Counted from the stretch's first letter, positions 35,827 through 45,277 are shown. The stretch: 64,000 nucleotides of DNA from Tropicimonas sp. IMCC34011 (GCF_003390865.1 NZ_QMEJ01000004.1:434001-498000); one strand, 5' to 3'. Program-made: numbers and translations. Notes: generated by a model from the letters alone, not told the origin.

Positions 35827-36987
35827 TCAGCCCTTCATGCCATCCCAGAAGCTTCGCACCTTGCGGAAGAAGTTGGACGAGTTGGGGTTGTTCGCCTCCT
35901 CGCCGATCTTCTCGAACTCCCGCAGAAGCTCCTTCTGGCGCGACGTGAGGCTGACGGGCGTCTCGACGGACAGCTCGATGAACATGTCACCCGTTCCGGC
36001 ACCGCGCAGGGCCGGCATCCCCTTGGAGCGCAGGCGCATCTGCCGCCCGGACTGGCTGCCGGCCGGGACCTTCACGCGCGAGCGTCCTCCGTCGATCGTC
36101 GGCACCTCTATGTCGCCGCCGAGGGCCGCCGTGGTGACGGAGACCGGAACGCTGCAATAGAGATGTGCTCCATCGCGTTGGAAGAGGTCATGCTCCGCCA
36201 CGTCGATGAAGATGTAGAGATCGCCGGTCGGGCCGCCTCGCAGCCCCGCCTCCCCCTCTCCGGCGAGCCGGATGCGGGTGCCGGTCTCGACGCCCGCGGG
36301 AATGTTCACGGACAGCGACCGGTTCTTCTCGATCCGGCCCGCGCCACCGCATTCATTACAGGGGTTCTTGACGATCTGGCCCACGCCGGAACAGGTCGGG
36401 CAGACGCGCTCCACGGTGAAGAAGCCCTGCTGCGCGCGCACCTTGCCCATGCCGGAGCAGGTCGGGCAGGTGACGGGCTCGGCGCCGCCTTCGGCCCCGG
36501 TGCCCCCGCAGGAGCCGCAGGCCACCGCGGTCGGAACCTGGATCTGCTTCTGGGAGCCGGTGAACGCGTCCTCGAGCGGGATCTGCAGATTGTAGCGCAG
36601 GTCGGAGCCACGCGCCGCGCGCTGCCGTCCGCCGGCGCCGCCACGCCCGCCCATGAAATCGCCGAAGAGATCATCGAACACGTCGGAGAAGGCGGAGGCG
36701 AAGTCGCCCTGCTGCCCGAAGCCGCCGCGCGCGCCGCCGGGGCGCCCGCCGCCCATGCCACCTTCGAAGGCGGCGTGACCGAAGCGATCATAGGCCGCCT
36801 TGCGTTCGGGATCCTTCAGCGCGTCGTAGGCCTCGTTCACTTCCTTGAACTGGGCCTCGGCATCGGGATTGTCGGAGTTGCGGTCGGGGTGAAGCTCCTT
36901 CGCCTTGCGGCGATAGGCTTTCTTGAGTTCATCGGCATCGGCACCGCGGGCAACGCCGAGAACTTCATAGAAATCGCGTTTGGCCAT
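35827..36987 (-). CDS. dnaJ: Molecular chaperone DnaJ
   Basis: A 386-residue Hsp40 co-chaperone that stimulates DnaK ATPase. The start at 36987 gives [12 protein letters not shown]; ATGs a few codons upstream are less likely. Order of domains: J domain with HPD ([12 protein letters not shown], residues 34-38 region), Gly/Phe-rich linker (residues 75-115), four CxxCxGxG zinc repeats ([32 protein letters not shown]; about 145-205) and the beta-rich substrate domain. It lies 83 bases downstream of dnaK with a terminator hairpin between, so dnaJ should be made at lower level than dnaK. Confidence 0.97.
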   Translation of the reverse strand: MAKRDFYEVLGVARGADADELKKAYRRKAKELHPDRNSDNPDAEAQFKEVNEAYDALKDPERKAAYDRFGHAAFEGGMGGGRPGGARGGFGQQGDFASAFSDVFDDLFGDFMGGRGGAGGRQRAARGSDLRYNLQIPLEDAFTGSQKQIQVPTAVACGSCGGTGAEGGAEPVTCPTCSGMGKVRAQQGFFTVERVCPTCSGVGQIVKNPCNECGGAGRIEKNRSLSVNIPAGVETGTRIRLAGEGEAGLRGGPTGDLYIFIDVAEHDLFQRDGAHLYCSVPVSVTTAALGGDIEVPTIDGGRSRVKVPAGSQSGRQMRLRSKGMPALRGAGTGDMFIELSVETPVSLTSRQKELLREFEKIGEEANNPNSSNFFRKVRSFWDGMKG

Positions 36988-37008
36988 CGGCATGTACCTT
37001 GTCACACG

Positions 37009-37044
37009 AAAAAGACGAGGACCGGCCCGGGATCGGGCCGGTCC
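37009..37044 (-). terminator. Intrinsic terminator between dnaK and dnaJ
   Basis: A perfect 11-bp stem (37019-37029 with 37034-37044) with a four-base loop. On the minus strand it is followed after five bases by TTTTT (A run 37009-37013). It lies 26 bases after the dnaK stop and 22 bases before the dnaJ start, where a partial terminator would tune the chaperone to co-chaperone ratio. Confidence 0.7.
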
Positions 37045-37070
37045 AGAGAAAGGTCAGGACGGACCGGCGC

Positions 37071-38996
37071 TCACGAGTTGCGCTTGTCTTCGCCCAGATC
37101 CTCGAAGTCGGCGTCGACGATGTCCTCGTCCACGTTGCGGGGGTTTTCCTCCCCGTCGGACGAATCATCGCCGCCGCCCGCCTTTTCCTGCTCGGACTTG
37201 TAGATCGCCTCGCCGAGCTTCATCGCGGCCTCGGTCAGGTTCTGGATGCCGGACTTGATCTTGCCGACGTCCTCGCTCTGAAGGGCCTCCTCGAGAGGTT
37301 GCATCGCCAGTTCAATCGCCTCGACGGTGGACTGGTCGACCTTGTCGCCATGCTCCTCAAGGGACTTCTTCGTGGAGTGCACGAGGCTCTCGCCCTGGTT
37401 CTTCGTCTCGACGAGTTCGCGGCGGCCCTTGTCGGCTTCGGCGTTCTCCTCGGCCTCCTTGACCATGTTCTGGATCTCGTCGTCGGAGAGACCGCCGGAC
37501 GCCTGGATCGTGATCTTCTGCTCGCGGCCGGTGCCCTTGTCCTTGGCCGACACCGAGACGATGCCGTTGGCGTCGATGTCGAAGGTCACCTCGATCTGCG
37601 GCATGCCGCGCGGCGCGGGCGGGATGTCCTCAAGATTGAACTGGCCGAGCATCTTGTTGTCCGCAGCCATCTCGCGCTCGCCCTGGAAGACCCGGATCGT
37701 CACGGCGCCCTGGTTGTCCTCGGCGGTCGAGAAGACCTGGCTCTTCTTGGTCGGGATCGTGGTGTTGCGATCGATCAGCCGGGTGAACACGCCGCCCAGG
37801 GTCTCGATGCCCAAGGAAAGCGGGGTCACGTCGAGCAGGACCACGTCCTTCACGTCACCCTGCAGGACACCGGCCTGGATCGCCGCACCGAGCGCCACGA
37901 CCTCGTCGGGGTTCACGCCCTTGTGGGGCTCCTTGCCGAAGAACTTCGTCACTTCCTCGACGACGCGGGGCATCCGCGTCATGCCGCCGACGAGGACGAC
38001 CTCGTCGATCTCGCCGGTGGACATGCCGGCATCCTTGAGCGCCGCCTTGCAGGGCCCGATGGAGGCCTTGATCAGATCGCCCACGAGGCTCTCCAGCTTC
38101 GCACGCGTCAGTTTCATGACCATGTGAAGCGGCTGGCCGCCCTTGGGGTCCATCGAGATGAACGGCTGGTTGATCTCGGTCTGCTGGCTGGAGGACAGCT
38201 CGATCTTGGCCTTTTCCGCGGCTTCCTTGAGCCGCTGGAGGGCCATCTTGTCCTTCGTCAGGTCGACGCCGTTCTCTTTCCTGAACTCGTCGGCGAGGTA
38301 GTTGACGATCTTCATGTCGAAGTCTTCGCCGCCGAGGAACGTGTCCCCGTTGGTGGACTTCACCTCGAAGAGGCCGTCGTCGATCTCGAGGATCGTGATG
38401 TCGAAGGTACCGCCGCCGAGGTCATAGACCGCGATCGTCTTGGATTCCTTCTTGTCGAGACCGTAGGCCAGCGCGGCCGCCGTCGGCTCGTTGATGATGC
38501 GCAGGACCTCGAGGCCGGCGATCTTGCCCGCGTCCTTCGTCGCCTGACGCTGCTGGTCGTTGAAGTAGGCCGGGACGGTGATGACGGCCTGGGTCACTTC
38601 CTCGCCGAGATAGGACTCGGCGGTCTCCTTCATCTTCTGCAGGATGAAGGCACTGATCTGGCTGGGGGAATAGCGCTCGCCGCGGGATTCGACCCACGCG
38701 TCGCCGTTACCGCCGTCGACCACGTCGTACGGCAGGTTCTTCTTGTCCTTCGCGATATCCTCGTCGTCGAAACGACGCCCGATCAGGCGCTTGACGGCGA
38801 AGATCGTGTTGGTCGGGTTGGTCACGGCCTGCCGCTTCGCGGATTGGCCGACCAGACGCTCTTCCTCGGTGAAGGCGACGATGGACGGGGTCGTCCGTGC
38901 GCCTTCGACGTTTTCCACGACCTTGGGCTGCGCACCGTCCATGATGGCGATGCAGCTGTTGGTGGTCCCCAGGTCGATCCCGATGACTTTGGCCAT
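37071..38996 (-). CDS. dnaK: Molecular chaperone DnaK (Hsp70)
   Basis: A 641-residue Hsp70. The nucleotide-binding domain (1-385) has [12 protein letters not shown] at the start, [32 protein letters not shown] and [12 protein letters not shown]; the interdomain linker is [10 protein letters not shown], and the substrate-binding domain and helical lid follow. The C-terminal tail is acidic but ends GEDKRNS rather than in an EEVD-type motif. The ATG is followed upstream by a 169-base divergent region shared with alkB, with a candidate heat-inducible or housekeeping promoter. Confidence 0.98.
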   Translation of the reverse strand: MAKVIGIDLGTTNSCIAIMDGAQPKVVENVEGARTTPSIVAFTEEERLVGQSAKRQAVTNPTNTIFAVKRLIGRRFDDEDIAKDKKNLPYDVVDGGNGDAWVESRGERYSPSQISAFILQKMKETAESYLGEEVTQAVITVPAYFNDQQRQATKDAGKIAGLEVLRIINEPTAAALAYGLDKKESKTIAVYDLGGGTFDITILEIDDGLFEVKSTNGDTFLGGEDFDMKIVNYLADEFRKENGVDLTKDKMALQRLKEAAEKAKIELSSSQQTEINQPFISMDPKGGQPLHMVMKLTRAKLESLVGDLIKASIGPCKAALKDAGMSTGEIDEVVLVGGMTRMPRVVEEVTKFFGKEPHKGVNPDEVVALGAAIQAGVLQGDVKDVVLLDVTPLSLGIETLGGVFTRLIDRNTTIPTKKSQVFSTAEDNQGAVTIRVFQGEREMAADNKMLGQFNLEDIPPAPRGMPQIEVTFDIDANGIVSVSAKDKGTGREQKITIQASGGLSDDEIQNMVKEAEENAEADKGRRELVETKNQGESLVHSTKKSLEEHGDKVDQSTVEAIELAMQPLEEALQSEDVGKIKSGIQNLTEAAMKLGEAIYKSEQEKAGGGDDSSDGEENPRNVDEDIVDADFEDLGEDKRNS

Positions 38997-39104
38997 GTAT
39001 TTCTACCTCTTCTCTTCGGCGATTTCGTGGGCGCGGGCCCTCTTGGAGGCACCCGCCCCCGATCCCTGTCCGCCCCTCCGGTTCCCCGTCGCGGCGACGG
39101 AGCG

Positions 39105-39133
39105 TATATAGGGAGGGCGCTTTGGGGCTGCAA
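39105..39133 (-). promoter_or_regulatory. Candidate dnaK promoter
   Basis: On the minus strand TTGCAG (39128-39133) and TATATA (39105-39110) are 17 bases apart. The extended form CCCTATATA resembles alphaproteobacterial RpoH-type -10 elements as well as housekeeping ones. A start near 39098 would give a leader of about 100 bases. TATATA is its own complement, so it might also serve alkB. Confidence 0.45.
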
Positions 39134-39165
39134 CGCCCCCTCCCCGACCGATCTGGAGGTCAATC

Positions 39166-39792
39166 GTGGATCTTTTCGGCGAAGCTGCCCCGCCGCGGGA
39201 CATTCGCGGGGTGATCGTGCACCCCGGCCTTCTGGACCACGCCGCACAGGAGGCGCTGGTTCGCGATGTAAGGACGCTCGTCGAGGCGGCACCGCTTTTC
39301 AGGCCCGAGACGCGGCGCGGGCAGAAGATGAGCGTGCGCATGACGTCGGCAGGATCCGTGGGCTGGGTCAGCGACAGGCGGGGCTATCGCTACGAGCCGC
39401 AACATCCCGCAGGCGTGCCCTGGCCCGCCATTCCCCGGTCCGTTCTCGCGATCTGGGACGAGGTGGCCGGCGTGGACCGCCAGCCGGACACCTGTCTCGT
39501 CAATTTCTACGATGCGGATGCGAAGATGGGGATGCACCAGGACCGGGACGAGGCGGATCTGCGCTGGCCCGTCGTCTCGGTCAGCCTCGGAGACGAGGCG
39601 CTGTTCCGCATCGGCAACGAGGAGCGCGGCGGCAGGACCCAGTCGCTTTGGCTGCGCTCGGGAGACGTGGCCGTGCTGGGCGGAGAGGGCCGGATGCTCC
39701 ACCACGGGATCGACCGGATCCGGGCGGGCAGCTCGACCCTGCTGGCCGGGGGCGGACGGCTGAACCTGACGTTGCGGGTGGCCGGCGCCTAG
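39166..39792 (+). CDS. alkB: Alpha-ketoglutarate-dependent dioxygenase AlkB
   Basis: A 208-residue Fe(II)/2-oxoglutarate dioxygenase that repairs N-alkylated bases such as 1-methyladenine and 3-methylcytosine by oxidative demethylation. The start is GTG 39166 with a GGAGG site eight bases upstream. The iron ligands are His124 and Asp126 in MHQDRD and His180 in MLHHGIDRI; the 2-oxoglutarate arginines lie in RLNLTLR (Arg198, Arg204). FRPETRRGQKMSVRMTSAG and GYRYEPQHP match bacterial AlkB. It is convergent with the SH3-protein gene and the two stop codons overlap. Confidence 0.92.
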   Translation: MDLFGEAAPPRDIRGVIVHPGLLDHAAQEALVRDVRTLVEAAPLFRPETRRGQKMSVRMTSAGSVGWVSDRRGYRYEPQHPAGVPWPAIPRSVLAIWDEVAGVDRQPDTCLVNFYDADAKMGMHQDRDEADLRWPVVSVSLGDEALFRIGNEERGGRTQSLWLRSGDVAVLGGEGRMLHHGIDRIRAGSSTLLAGGGRLNLTLRVAGA

Positions 39793-40376
39793 GGCCTGAG
39801 CGTGCAGCAGCCGCGAAGATAGGCGTCTGCGCCCGGCATGGTCCCGATGAGAGCCGCGCGGATGCCGTACGCCCGGTCGCTCATGCCGTCCGAACATTCC
39901 TGCCGCTCCAGGAGGACGTCGAACCCCGCGCCCGGCCCACCGAACTCGAGGAGAGCCGCATCCCCCGCAGTCGCCTCGACGTGGCCGTGCAACGGCGTTT
40001 CGCGCTCCGGCACCGCGAAGACGGGCCTCTCGCCCAACGCCAGTGACCAGAACGGCTCCGTCCCCGAGCAGCGCTGCGGCATCGGGAATCCCTCTCCCTG
40101 TCCCGGCTGCCGCGCAAGATAGTCGAGCGACGCCCATCCCCGCGTCTCGGGAAGGGACACAAGGCCCCATCCGCCTGAGCGGCGCACGATCTCCACACCC
40201 GTCTCGTCCGGCGCAAGGGTGGCCACCAGGGGCGCGGACGCCTCGGGCCCCGCCCGCACGTTGAGAACATCGTCCGACGCGACGCCACTGACATCGTAGA
40301 GTGCCGGCAGGTCGCCCTGCGCGCTCGCCGCCGAAGCGACCAGCAGCATGAAGAGGGCCGCCGCGGCCCGCATCAT
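39789..40376 (-). CDS. Exported SH3-domain protein
   Basis: A 195-residue protein with a signal peptide (cleavage near ASAQGD), a bacterial SH3 domain at about residues 30-88 (DDVLNVRAGPEASAPLVATL, GGWGLVSLPETRGWAS) and a C-terminal domain of about 100 residues beginning CSGTEPFWSLALGER, which recalls the uncharacterised COG3650 type. Cysteines are placed to form disulfides (RCSG, RQECSD, RGCCTLRP). SH3b domains often bind cell-wall peptides, so an envelope role is plausible. The ATG overlaps the stop of the permease gene as ATGA, so the two are co-transcribed, permease first. Confidence 0.8.
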   Translation of the reverse strand: MMRAAAALFMLLVASAASAQGDLPALYDVSGVASDDVLNVRAGPEASAPLVATLAPDETGVEIVRRSGGWGLVSLPETRGWASLDYLARQPGQGEGFPMPQRCSGTEPFWSLALGERPVFAVPERETPLHGHVEATAGDAALLEFGGPGAGFDVLLERQECSDGMSDRAYGIRAALIGTMPGADAYLRGCCTLRP

Positions 40377-41203
40377 CGTTTCGCCTGCCAGCTCAGCGAG
40401 GCGTTTCGCCGGGTGTAGAATTCACCCAGAAGGCCGATGAAGATGAGGATCAGGGACACGACGAGCGGATATGTCGTGTTCGAGTAATGCGGGTTGTAGT
40501 TGATGAAGACGAACCCGCGGGACTGGTCGATGATGTGGAAGATCGGGTTCCACGTGAACATCGCCAGCATGTATCCCGGCAGCTGGTTCGCCACGAACAT
40601 CTTGCCCGATGCGATCATGTTGGCGCGGGAATAGATCGTCGTCATCAGTTTCACGAAGCCCGGAAACCAGGGCCGGATCGCGAGAAGCACCATCCCGACG
40701 GCGACGCCCGAGAACCACGCCAGAAGGACCATCGCCATGGCGCCGATCGGATCGTCGATCGTGATCGGGTTCATCGCGATGTGGTAGAAGCCGAGGACCA
40801 CCGCCATCGACAGAACCTGGATGTAGAGCGAGGTCAGCGCCGCGGCGGAGATCGAGATCACCGTGTTCATGGGCGCGTGCTTCATCATCGGGGACGCCGG
40901 CCCTTCGGACGAGGCGACGGCGCTCATCGCCTTCGTGTGCGTCATGTAGAGGAAGATCCCGGACATGATGTAGAGCAGGAAATCGCCCCGGATCGCCGAG
41001 CTCTTCATGCCAAGGACGGTGAACATGAAGTAGAACGCACCGACGAAGATCACCGTCTGCATCACGTTCAGCGCAAGGCCGATGACGGCGTTGCCATGCT
41101 CCTTGCGAAGCGTGCGGACTATGGAGTGATAGGTCAGCTCCCACAGCACCAGGGCGGAGTGGAGCGCCGAGGGCGGCCGGTCCGAGGAGCTGTGCATCGT
41201 CAT
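40373..41203 (-). CDS. ABC-2 type polysaccharide export permease (KpsM/Wzm-like)
   Basis: A 276-residue membrane protein with six predicted helices of the ABC-2 export family, close in feel to KpsM, which moves capsular polysaccharide out of the cell with an ATPase partner (KpsT). FYFMFTVLGMKSSAIRGDFL and the end TYPLVVSLILIFIGLLGEFYTRR are characteristic. The ATG at 41203 is preferred because a GGGA site lies upstream; ATGs at 41224 and 41197 are alternatives. No ATPase gene lies in the window beside it, so the transporter must be completed from elsewhere. It is divergent from cysQ and the polysaccharide genes. Confidence 0.82.
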   Translation of the reverse strand: MTMHSSSDRPPSALHSALVLWELTYHSIVRTLRKEHGNAVIGLALNVMQTVIFVGAFYFMFTVLGMKSSAIRGDFLLYIMSGIFLYMTHTKAMSAVASSEGPASPMMKHAPMNTVISISAAALTSLYIQVLSMAVVLGFYHIAMNPITIDDPIGAMAMVLLAWFSGVAVGMVLLAIRPWFPGFVKLMTTIYSRANMIASGKMFVANQLPGYMLAMFTWNPIFHIIDQSRGFVFINYNPHYSNTTYPLVVSLILIFIGLLGEFYTRRNASLSWQAKR

Positions 41204-41300
41204 CTCGAGATCCCGTGGCGTCATGTCCGGCCGTCGCGCCCGGCACGAAGGGTGCGCCCCCTGGCACGAAATACGACCAATTCCTTGCCGTTCCTTTAGC

Positions 41301-41337
41301 CGTTGACGATAAGGAGCACACGCCCCTTGGGTCAACG
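41301..41337. promoter_or_regulatory. Inverted repeat in the permease-cysQ divergent region
   Basis: CGTTGAC at 41301-41307 and GTCAACG at 41331-41337 form an exact 7-bp inverted repeat 23 bases apart, in the 152-base gap between the divergent export permease and cysQ. It could be an operator controlling both directions. The short arms make chance occurrence possible. Confidence 0.3.
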
Positions 41338-41355
41338 AACGGATTGGAGAGCGCC

Positions 41356-42168
41356 TTGGATCATGACCGCCTCGTCACAGTGATGCGACGCCTCGCGCTT
41401 CAGGCTGGTGCCCGGATCATGGAGATCTACGCCGCGCCCGATTTCGAGGTGCGCTCCAAGTCGGATGCGAGCCCGGTCACCGAAGCGGACGAGGCGGCGG
41501 ACGCGCTGATCTCCGCCGGCCTGACGGAGGCCTTCCCGGATACGCTGGTCGTGACCGAGGAGCAGGCCGAGAGCCACACCGAGAGCGCTGAGGCCTTCCT
41601 CATCGTCGATCCGCTCGACGGCACGAAGGAGTTCGTCCAGCGCCGCGGCGACTTCACGGTCAACATCGCCTATGTCGAGAACGGCGTTCCCGTGCGCGGC
41701 GTGGTCTACGCCCCGGCCCGGAAGCGCCTGTTCTACACGCTGGCTGATGGCAGCGCGGTCGAGGAGACGGGCGATCACGCTCTGGACAAGGCCGGTGAGA
41801 CCAAGCCCCTTTCCGTCAAGGCGCCGGACAACGGCGCCCTCGTCGTCGTCGCATCCAAGTCCCACCGCGATGCGGCAACCGATGCCTATATCGGCAAGTT
41901 CTCGGTCGCGGACATGACGAGCGCCGGGTCTTCCCTCAAGTTCTGCCTCGTCGCTGCGGGGGAGGCGGACCTCTATCCCCGGCTCGGCCGCACCATGGAG
42001 TGGGACACGGCCGCGGGGGACGCGGTCCTGCGCGGCGCCGGCGGGGAGATGATCCGCTTCGAAGACCACGCCCCCTTCGCCTACGGCAAGCCCGGCTACG
42101 AGAACCCGTTCTTCATCGCCCATGCGCCCGGCGTCGATCTGCCGGCCCCGGGAGGTGCGGCGGAATGA
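41356..42168 (+). CDS. cysQ: 3'(2'),5'-bisphosphate nucleotidase CysQ
   Basis: A 270-residue inositol-monophosphatase-fold enzyme that converts 3'-phosphoadenosine 5'-phosphate (PAP), the by-product of sulfotransferases and PAPS reductase, to AMP. A TTG at 41356 with a GGAGAG site seven bases upstream is taken as start, giving an N-terminus of normal length; an ATG at 41383 would truncate it. Metal-binding motifs are VTEEQAE (Glu), DPLDGTKEF and the C-terminal EWDTAAGDAVL. Its position at the head of a run that ends with a sulfotransferase fits a role in keeping PAP low. It overlaps kdsB by four bases. Confidence 0.92.
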   Translation: MDHDRLVTVMRRLALQAGARIMEIYAAPDFEVRSKSDASPVTEADEAADALISAGLTEAFPDTLVVTEEQAESHTESAEAFLIVDPLDGTKEFVQRRGDFTVNIAYVENGVPVRGVVYAPARKRLFYTLADGSAVEETGDHALDKAGETKPLSVKAPDNGALVVVASKSHRDAATDAYIGKFSVADMTSAGSSLKFCLVAAGEADLYPRLGRTMEWDTAAGDAVLRGAGGEMIRFEDHAPFAYGKPGYENPFFIAHAPGVDLPAPGGAAE

Positions 42169-42956
42169 GCGTCCTCGTCGTCATCCCCGCCCGCTACGCC
42201 TCCGAGCGCTATCCCGGAAAGCCGCTCGTGCCCCTGCGCGGCGCATCCGGCCGGCAGGCGACCCTCGTTCAGCGCACGTGGGAGGCCGCCCGCGGGATCG
42301 ACGGCGTCTCCCGTGTCGTGGTCGCCACCGATGACGATCAGATCCGCGAGGCCGCCGAGGGATTCGGCGCCGAGGTGGTGATGACGAGTTCCGAGTGCCG
42401 CAACGGGACGGAGCGGTGCGCCGAAGCGTCCGATGCGCTCGGCGGCGGCTTCGAGATGGTGGTGAACCTCCAGGGGGATGCACCGCTGACCCCACGCTGG
42501 TTCATTCCCGAGACCATCGAAGGCCTGCGCGCCGCTCCGGATGCCGGTGCCGCGACCCCGGTGATCCGTTGCGATGCGGAAACGCTGAACGGGCTCAAGA
42601 TGGACAGGCAGGCTGGCCGCGTCGGAGGAACCACCGCCATCTTCGACCGCGATCACCGCGCGCTCTACTTTTCCAAGGAAGTGATCCCCTACACCGCCGA
42701 CACCGAGAAGGCCGCGGCGGTCTTTCATCATGTCGGTCTCTACGCCTACCGGCCCGAGGCACTCGCCGATTATCCCCGCTGGGACATCGGCCCGCTCGAG
42801 CGCACCGAGGGGCTGGAACAGCTCCGCTTCCTCGAAAACGGCCGCTCCATGAGCTGCGTCGAGGTGGAGACGCGGGGGCGCCAGTTCTGGGAACTGAACA
42901 ACCCCTCCGACGTGACCCGCCTCGAGGAAATGATGGCCACGATGGGGATGGAGTGA
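42165..42956 (+). CDS. kdsB: 3-deoxy-manno-octulosonate cytidylyltransferase KdsB
   Basis: A 263-residue CMP-Kdo synthetase (EC 2.7.7.38) that activates Kdo for LPS or capsule synthesis. The start overlaps the cysQ stop (ATGA) and has a GGGAGG site. PARYASERYPGKPL at the N-terminus is the nucleotide-binding signature; NLQGDAPLTP and YRPEAL with LERTEGLEQLRFLE are also typical. Glycine-rich insertion RGASGRQATL near residue 27 is slightly longer than in enteric KdsB. A capsule-specific copy (KpsU) is an alternative, given the glycan context. Confidence 0.9.
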   Translation: MSVLVVIPARYASERYPGKPLVPLRGASGRQATLVQRTWEAARGIDGVSRVVVATDDDQIREAAEGFGAEVVMTSSECRNGTERCAEASDALGGGFEMVVNLQGDAPLTPRWFIPETIEGLRAAPDAGAATPVIRCDAETLNGLKMDRQAGRVGGTTAIFDRDHRALYFSKEVIPYTADTEKAAAVFHHVGLYAYRPEALADYPRWDIGPLERTEGLEQLRFLENGRSMSCVEVETRGRQFWELNNPSDVTRLEEMMATMGME

Positions 42957-44245
42957 TCGCGGGTCCGCCCACACTCTCCGTCATCGTCGTCAGCCGTCAG
43001 AGGCCGGAGCACCTGCGCCTCTGCGTCGAGAGCCTCGCGCGGCAGACCCATGGCGCGCTCGAACTGGTCGTCGTCACCGACCCAGCGGGCGAGCCGTCGG
43101 TCGAGCATCTGCGCGGCCGGATCAAGCTCGCCCGGTTCGACGTCGCGAATATCTCGGAGGCCCGGAATACCGGTCTTGCCCTTGCCGCGGGCGAGGTGGT
43201 CGCCTTCATCGACGACGATGCTGTGGCCGAACCGCTCTGGGCCGAGCGCCTCGCCGCCCCCTTTGCCGATCCGCGCGTGAGCTGCGCCACCGGGCCCGTT
43301 CTGGGGCGGAACGGCATTTCCCCGCAATGGACGCCGGTCCGCGTGGGCCGGGACGGGATGGACCTGCCGCTCAAGGATGGTCTGCTCTTCGGTCCCGGCT
43401 CGGACGGCTCGGCGGTGAAGACGGTCGGCACCAACTGCGCCTTCCGCCGCGCGGATCTCGTCGCCATCGGAGGGTTCGACCCGGCCTTCCGCTACTATCT
43501 CGACGAGACGGACGTGAACCATCGGCTCGCCCGCCTGGGCGCCTACACCGCCATCGCGAAGGACGCCGTGGTGCATCACGCCGTCGCCGCGAACGCCACG
43601 CGCAAGCCAAGCCGCGCCCCGACGGACCTCGGCCCCGTCGGGGCCAGCGTCGCCGCGTTTCTCGCGCGGCACTGCGAGCCGAAGGAGCGGGAGGGCGCCC
43701 TCGCCGCGCACCGCGCCCTTCAGGAGAGCCGTCTGAAGGCACATGTCGCCGCGCGCCGACTGAGACGCCGGGATGTCGCCGCGCTTCTGGAGACGTTCGA
43801 CCGGGGCGCGGCCGAACCGGCGGAGAGCCCCGCTCCCACGCTTCGCGCCAGCCGGATGAACGCCCCACCGCCATTCAGCCCGCTGCCGCCGACCCCCCAG
43901 TCCCATACCGTCCTCGCCGGACGCACGTGGCAGATCCGGGCACTGATGGCCAAGGCGAAGGAGGCGGCGAAGGCCGGCGGCACCGTGTCGCTCTACGTTT
44001 TCTCTCCCACGGGGCGACCGCATTCCGTGCGTTTCGTCCTGCCCGGGATCTGGCTGCAGCGCGGGGGCCTCTTCGGACGCTCCGACAGGGACACACCGCG
44101 GTTCCGCCTCGTCAGCTTCCCGGAGAGACTCTCCGCCGAGGTGGCCCGAACCGAGGCCGTGCGGGGGGCGCCGACATCGGCCGGGGATGCCGCATTGCGG
44201 CGCATTTCATTGAAATCGCAAGACACTGTCGGAACAAGGGCCTAG
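42953..44245 (+). CDS. Glycosyltransferase family 2 protein
   Basis: A 430-residue GT-A-fold glycosyltransferase. The start is a GTG at 42953 overlapping the kdsB stop as GTGA. The catalytic domain spans about residues 8-235: LSVIVVSRQRPEHLRLCVES, the EARNTGLALAAGE block, the metal-binding DDD in AFIDDDA near 82, and YYLDETDVNHRLARLG near 180. The C-terminal 190 residues are basic and proline-rich with a region (RTWQIRALMAKAKEAAKAGG) of unknown role. No membrane anchor is visible. Donor and acceptor cannot be deduced; the neighbours suggest a surface polysaccharide. Confidence 0.85.
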   Translation: MIAGPPTLSVIVVSRQRPEHLRLCVESLARQTHGALELVVVTDPAGEPSVEHLRGRIKLARFDVANISEARNTGLALAAGEVVAFIDDDAVAEPLWAERLAAPFADPRVSCATGPVLGRNGISPQWTPVRVGRDGMDLPLKDGLLFGPGSDGSAVKTVGTNCAFRRADLVAIGGFDPAFRYYLDETDVNHRLARLGAYTAIAKDAVVHHAVAANATRKPSRAPTDLGPVGASVAAFLARHCEPKEREGALAAHRALQESRLKAHVAARRLRRRDVAALLETFDRGAAEPAESPAPTLRASRMNAPPPFSPLPPTPQSHTVLAGRTWQIRALMAKAKEAAKAGGTVSLYVFSPTGRPHSVRFVLPGIWLQRGGLFGRSDRDTPRFRLVSFPERLSAEVARTEAVRGAPTSAGDAALRRISLKSQDTVGTRA

Positions 44246-44310
44246 AATGGGGCATTGACCGGTCGCCGGTCGCACTGTCCGGCGCCGACCGAAACGAGGT
44301 ACCAAAGCGA

Positions 44311-45204
44311 ATGACACGTAAGATCAGCAAGGCGGTTCTCCCCGTCGCCGGACTTGGAACGCGATTCCTGCCGGCGACCAAGTCGATCCCGAAGGAGATC
44401 ATGACCCTGGTCGACCGTCCCCTCATTCAATACGCGATCGACGAGGCCCGCGCCGCCGGCATCAAGGAATTCATCTTCGTCACGTCGCGCGGCAAATCGG
44501 CGCTCGAGGACTATTTCGACAACGCGCCGGAACTGGAAGCCGCACTTGCCGAGAAGGGCAAGACGGAGATCCAGGAGATCATGAAGGCCACCTACATGGA
44601 GAGCGGCCAGATCGCCTATGTCCGCCAGCACAAGGCCCTCGGTCTCGGTCACGCCGTCTGGTGCGCCCGCCGCATGATCGGCGACGAACCCTTCGCGGTC
44701 ATTCTCCCCGATGACGTGATCGCCGCCGAGAAGCCCTGCCTCCAGCAGATGGTCGAGGCCCACGAGGAATGTGGCGGCGGCTCGATGGTCGCGGCGATGG
44801 AAGTCCCGATGGACAAGACCAGCTCCTACGGCATCCTCGACGTCGAACAGACGGATTCGGACGTGCTTCCCATCCGTCGCATGGTGGAGAAGCCGAAGGA
44901 GAACCCGCCCTCGAACCTCGCCGTCATCGGCCGCTATATCCTGACGCCGGACGTGTTGGAGACACTGCACAATCAGGACAAGGGTGCCGGCGGCGAGATC
45001 CAGCTGACGGACGCCATTGCGGCGGAGATCGATCACGGGCGGCCGGTCAACGGCTTCCGCTTCCGCGGCGAGCGGTTCGACTGCGGCTCGAAGGCCGGTT
45101 TCCTGCAGGCGACGGTCGCGTTCGGCCTCGCCCGCGACGAGCTGCGCGACGAGTTTTCGGAGTATCTGCGGGAAATCGTGGCCGTTCCCGAGCCGGCTCA
45201 GTAA
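44311..45204 (+). CDS. galU: UTP--glucose-1-phosphate uridylyltransferase GalU
   Basis: A 297-residue UDP-glucose pyrophosphorylase. The nucleotide-binding N-terminus is AVLPVAGLGTRFLPATKSIP with KEIMTLVDRPLIQYAIDEA following; FAVILPDDVI and GGEIQLTDAI are further family blocks. UDP-glucose made here feeds galE immediately downstream and the adjacent glycosyltransferases. It is 65 bases after the GT2 gene and has no obvious terminator ahead of it, so it probably belongs to the same transcript. Confidence 0.96.
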   Translation: MTRKISKAVLPVAGLGTRFLPATKSIPKEIMTLVDRPLIQYAIDEARAAGIKEFIFVTSRGKSALEDYFDNAPELEAALAEKGKTEIQEIMKATYMESGQIAYVRQHKALGLGHAVWCARRMIGDEPFAVILPDDVIAAEKPCLQQMVEAHEECGGGSMVAAMEVPMDKTSSYGILDVEQTDSDVLPIRRMVEKPKENPPSNLAVIGRYILTPDVLETLHNQDKGAGGEIQLTDAIAAEIDHGRPVNGFRFRGERFDCGSKAGFLQATVAFGLARDELRDEFSEYLREIVAVPEPAQ

Positions 45205-45219
45205 GCTTCGGCATCAAGT

Positions 45220-45243
45220 GGCCCGGCCGTCGGTGGCCGGGCC
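45220..45243. repeat. Hairpin between galU and galE
   Basis: A perfect 9-bp stem of G and C (45220-45228 with 45235-45243), six-base loop, 16 bases after the galU stop. There is no T tract. It may stabilise the galU message or attenuate transcription into galE. Confidence 0.5.
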
Positions 45244-45277
45244 GTCGGCGCACGGGCGAGCGAGGGGTGGTCGCGGA

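Noticed and set aside
36999-40046. A 1015-codon plus-strand frame opposite dnaK
   Set aside because: It runs through dnaK, its promoter region and alkB in the wrong frame. The dnaK and alkB assignments are certain and the product resembles no protein.
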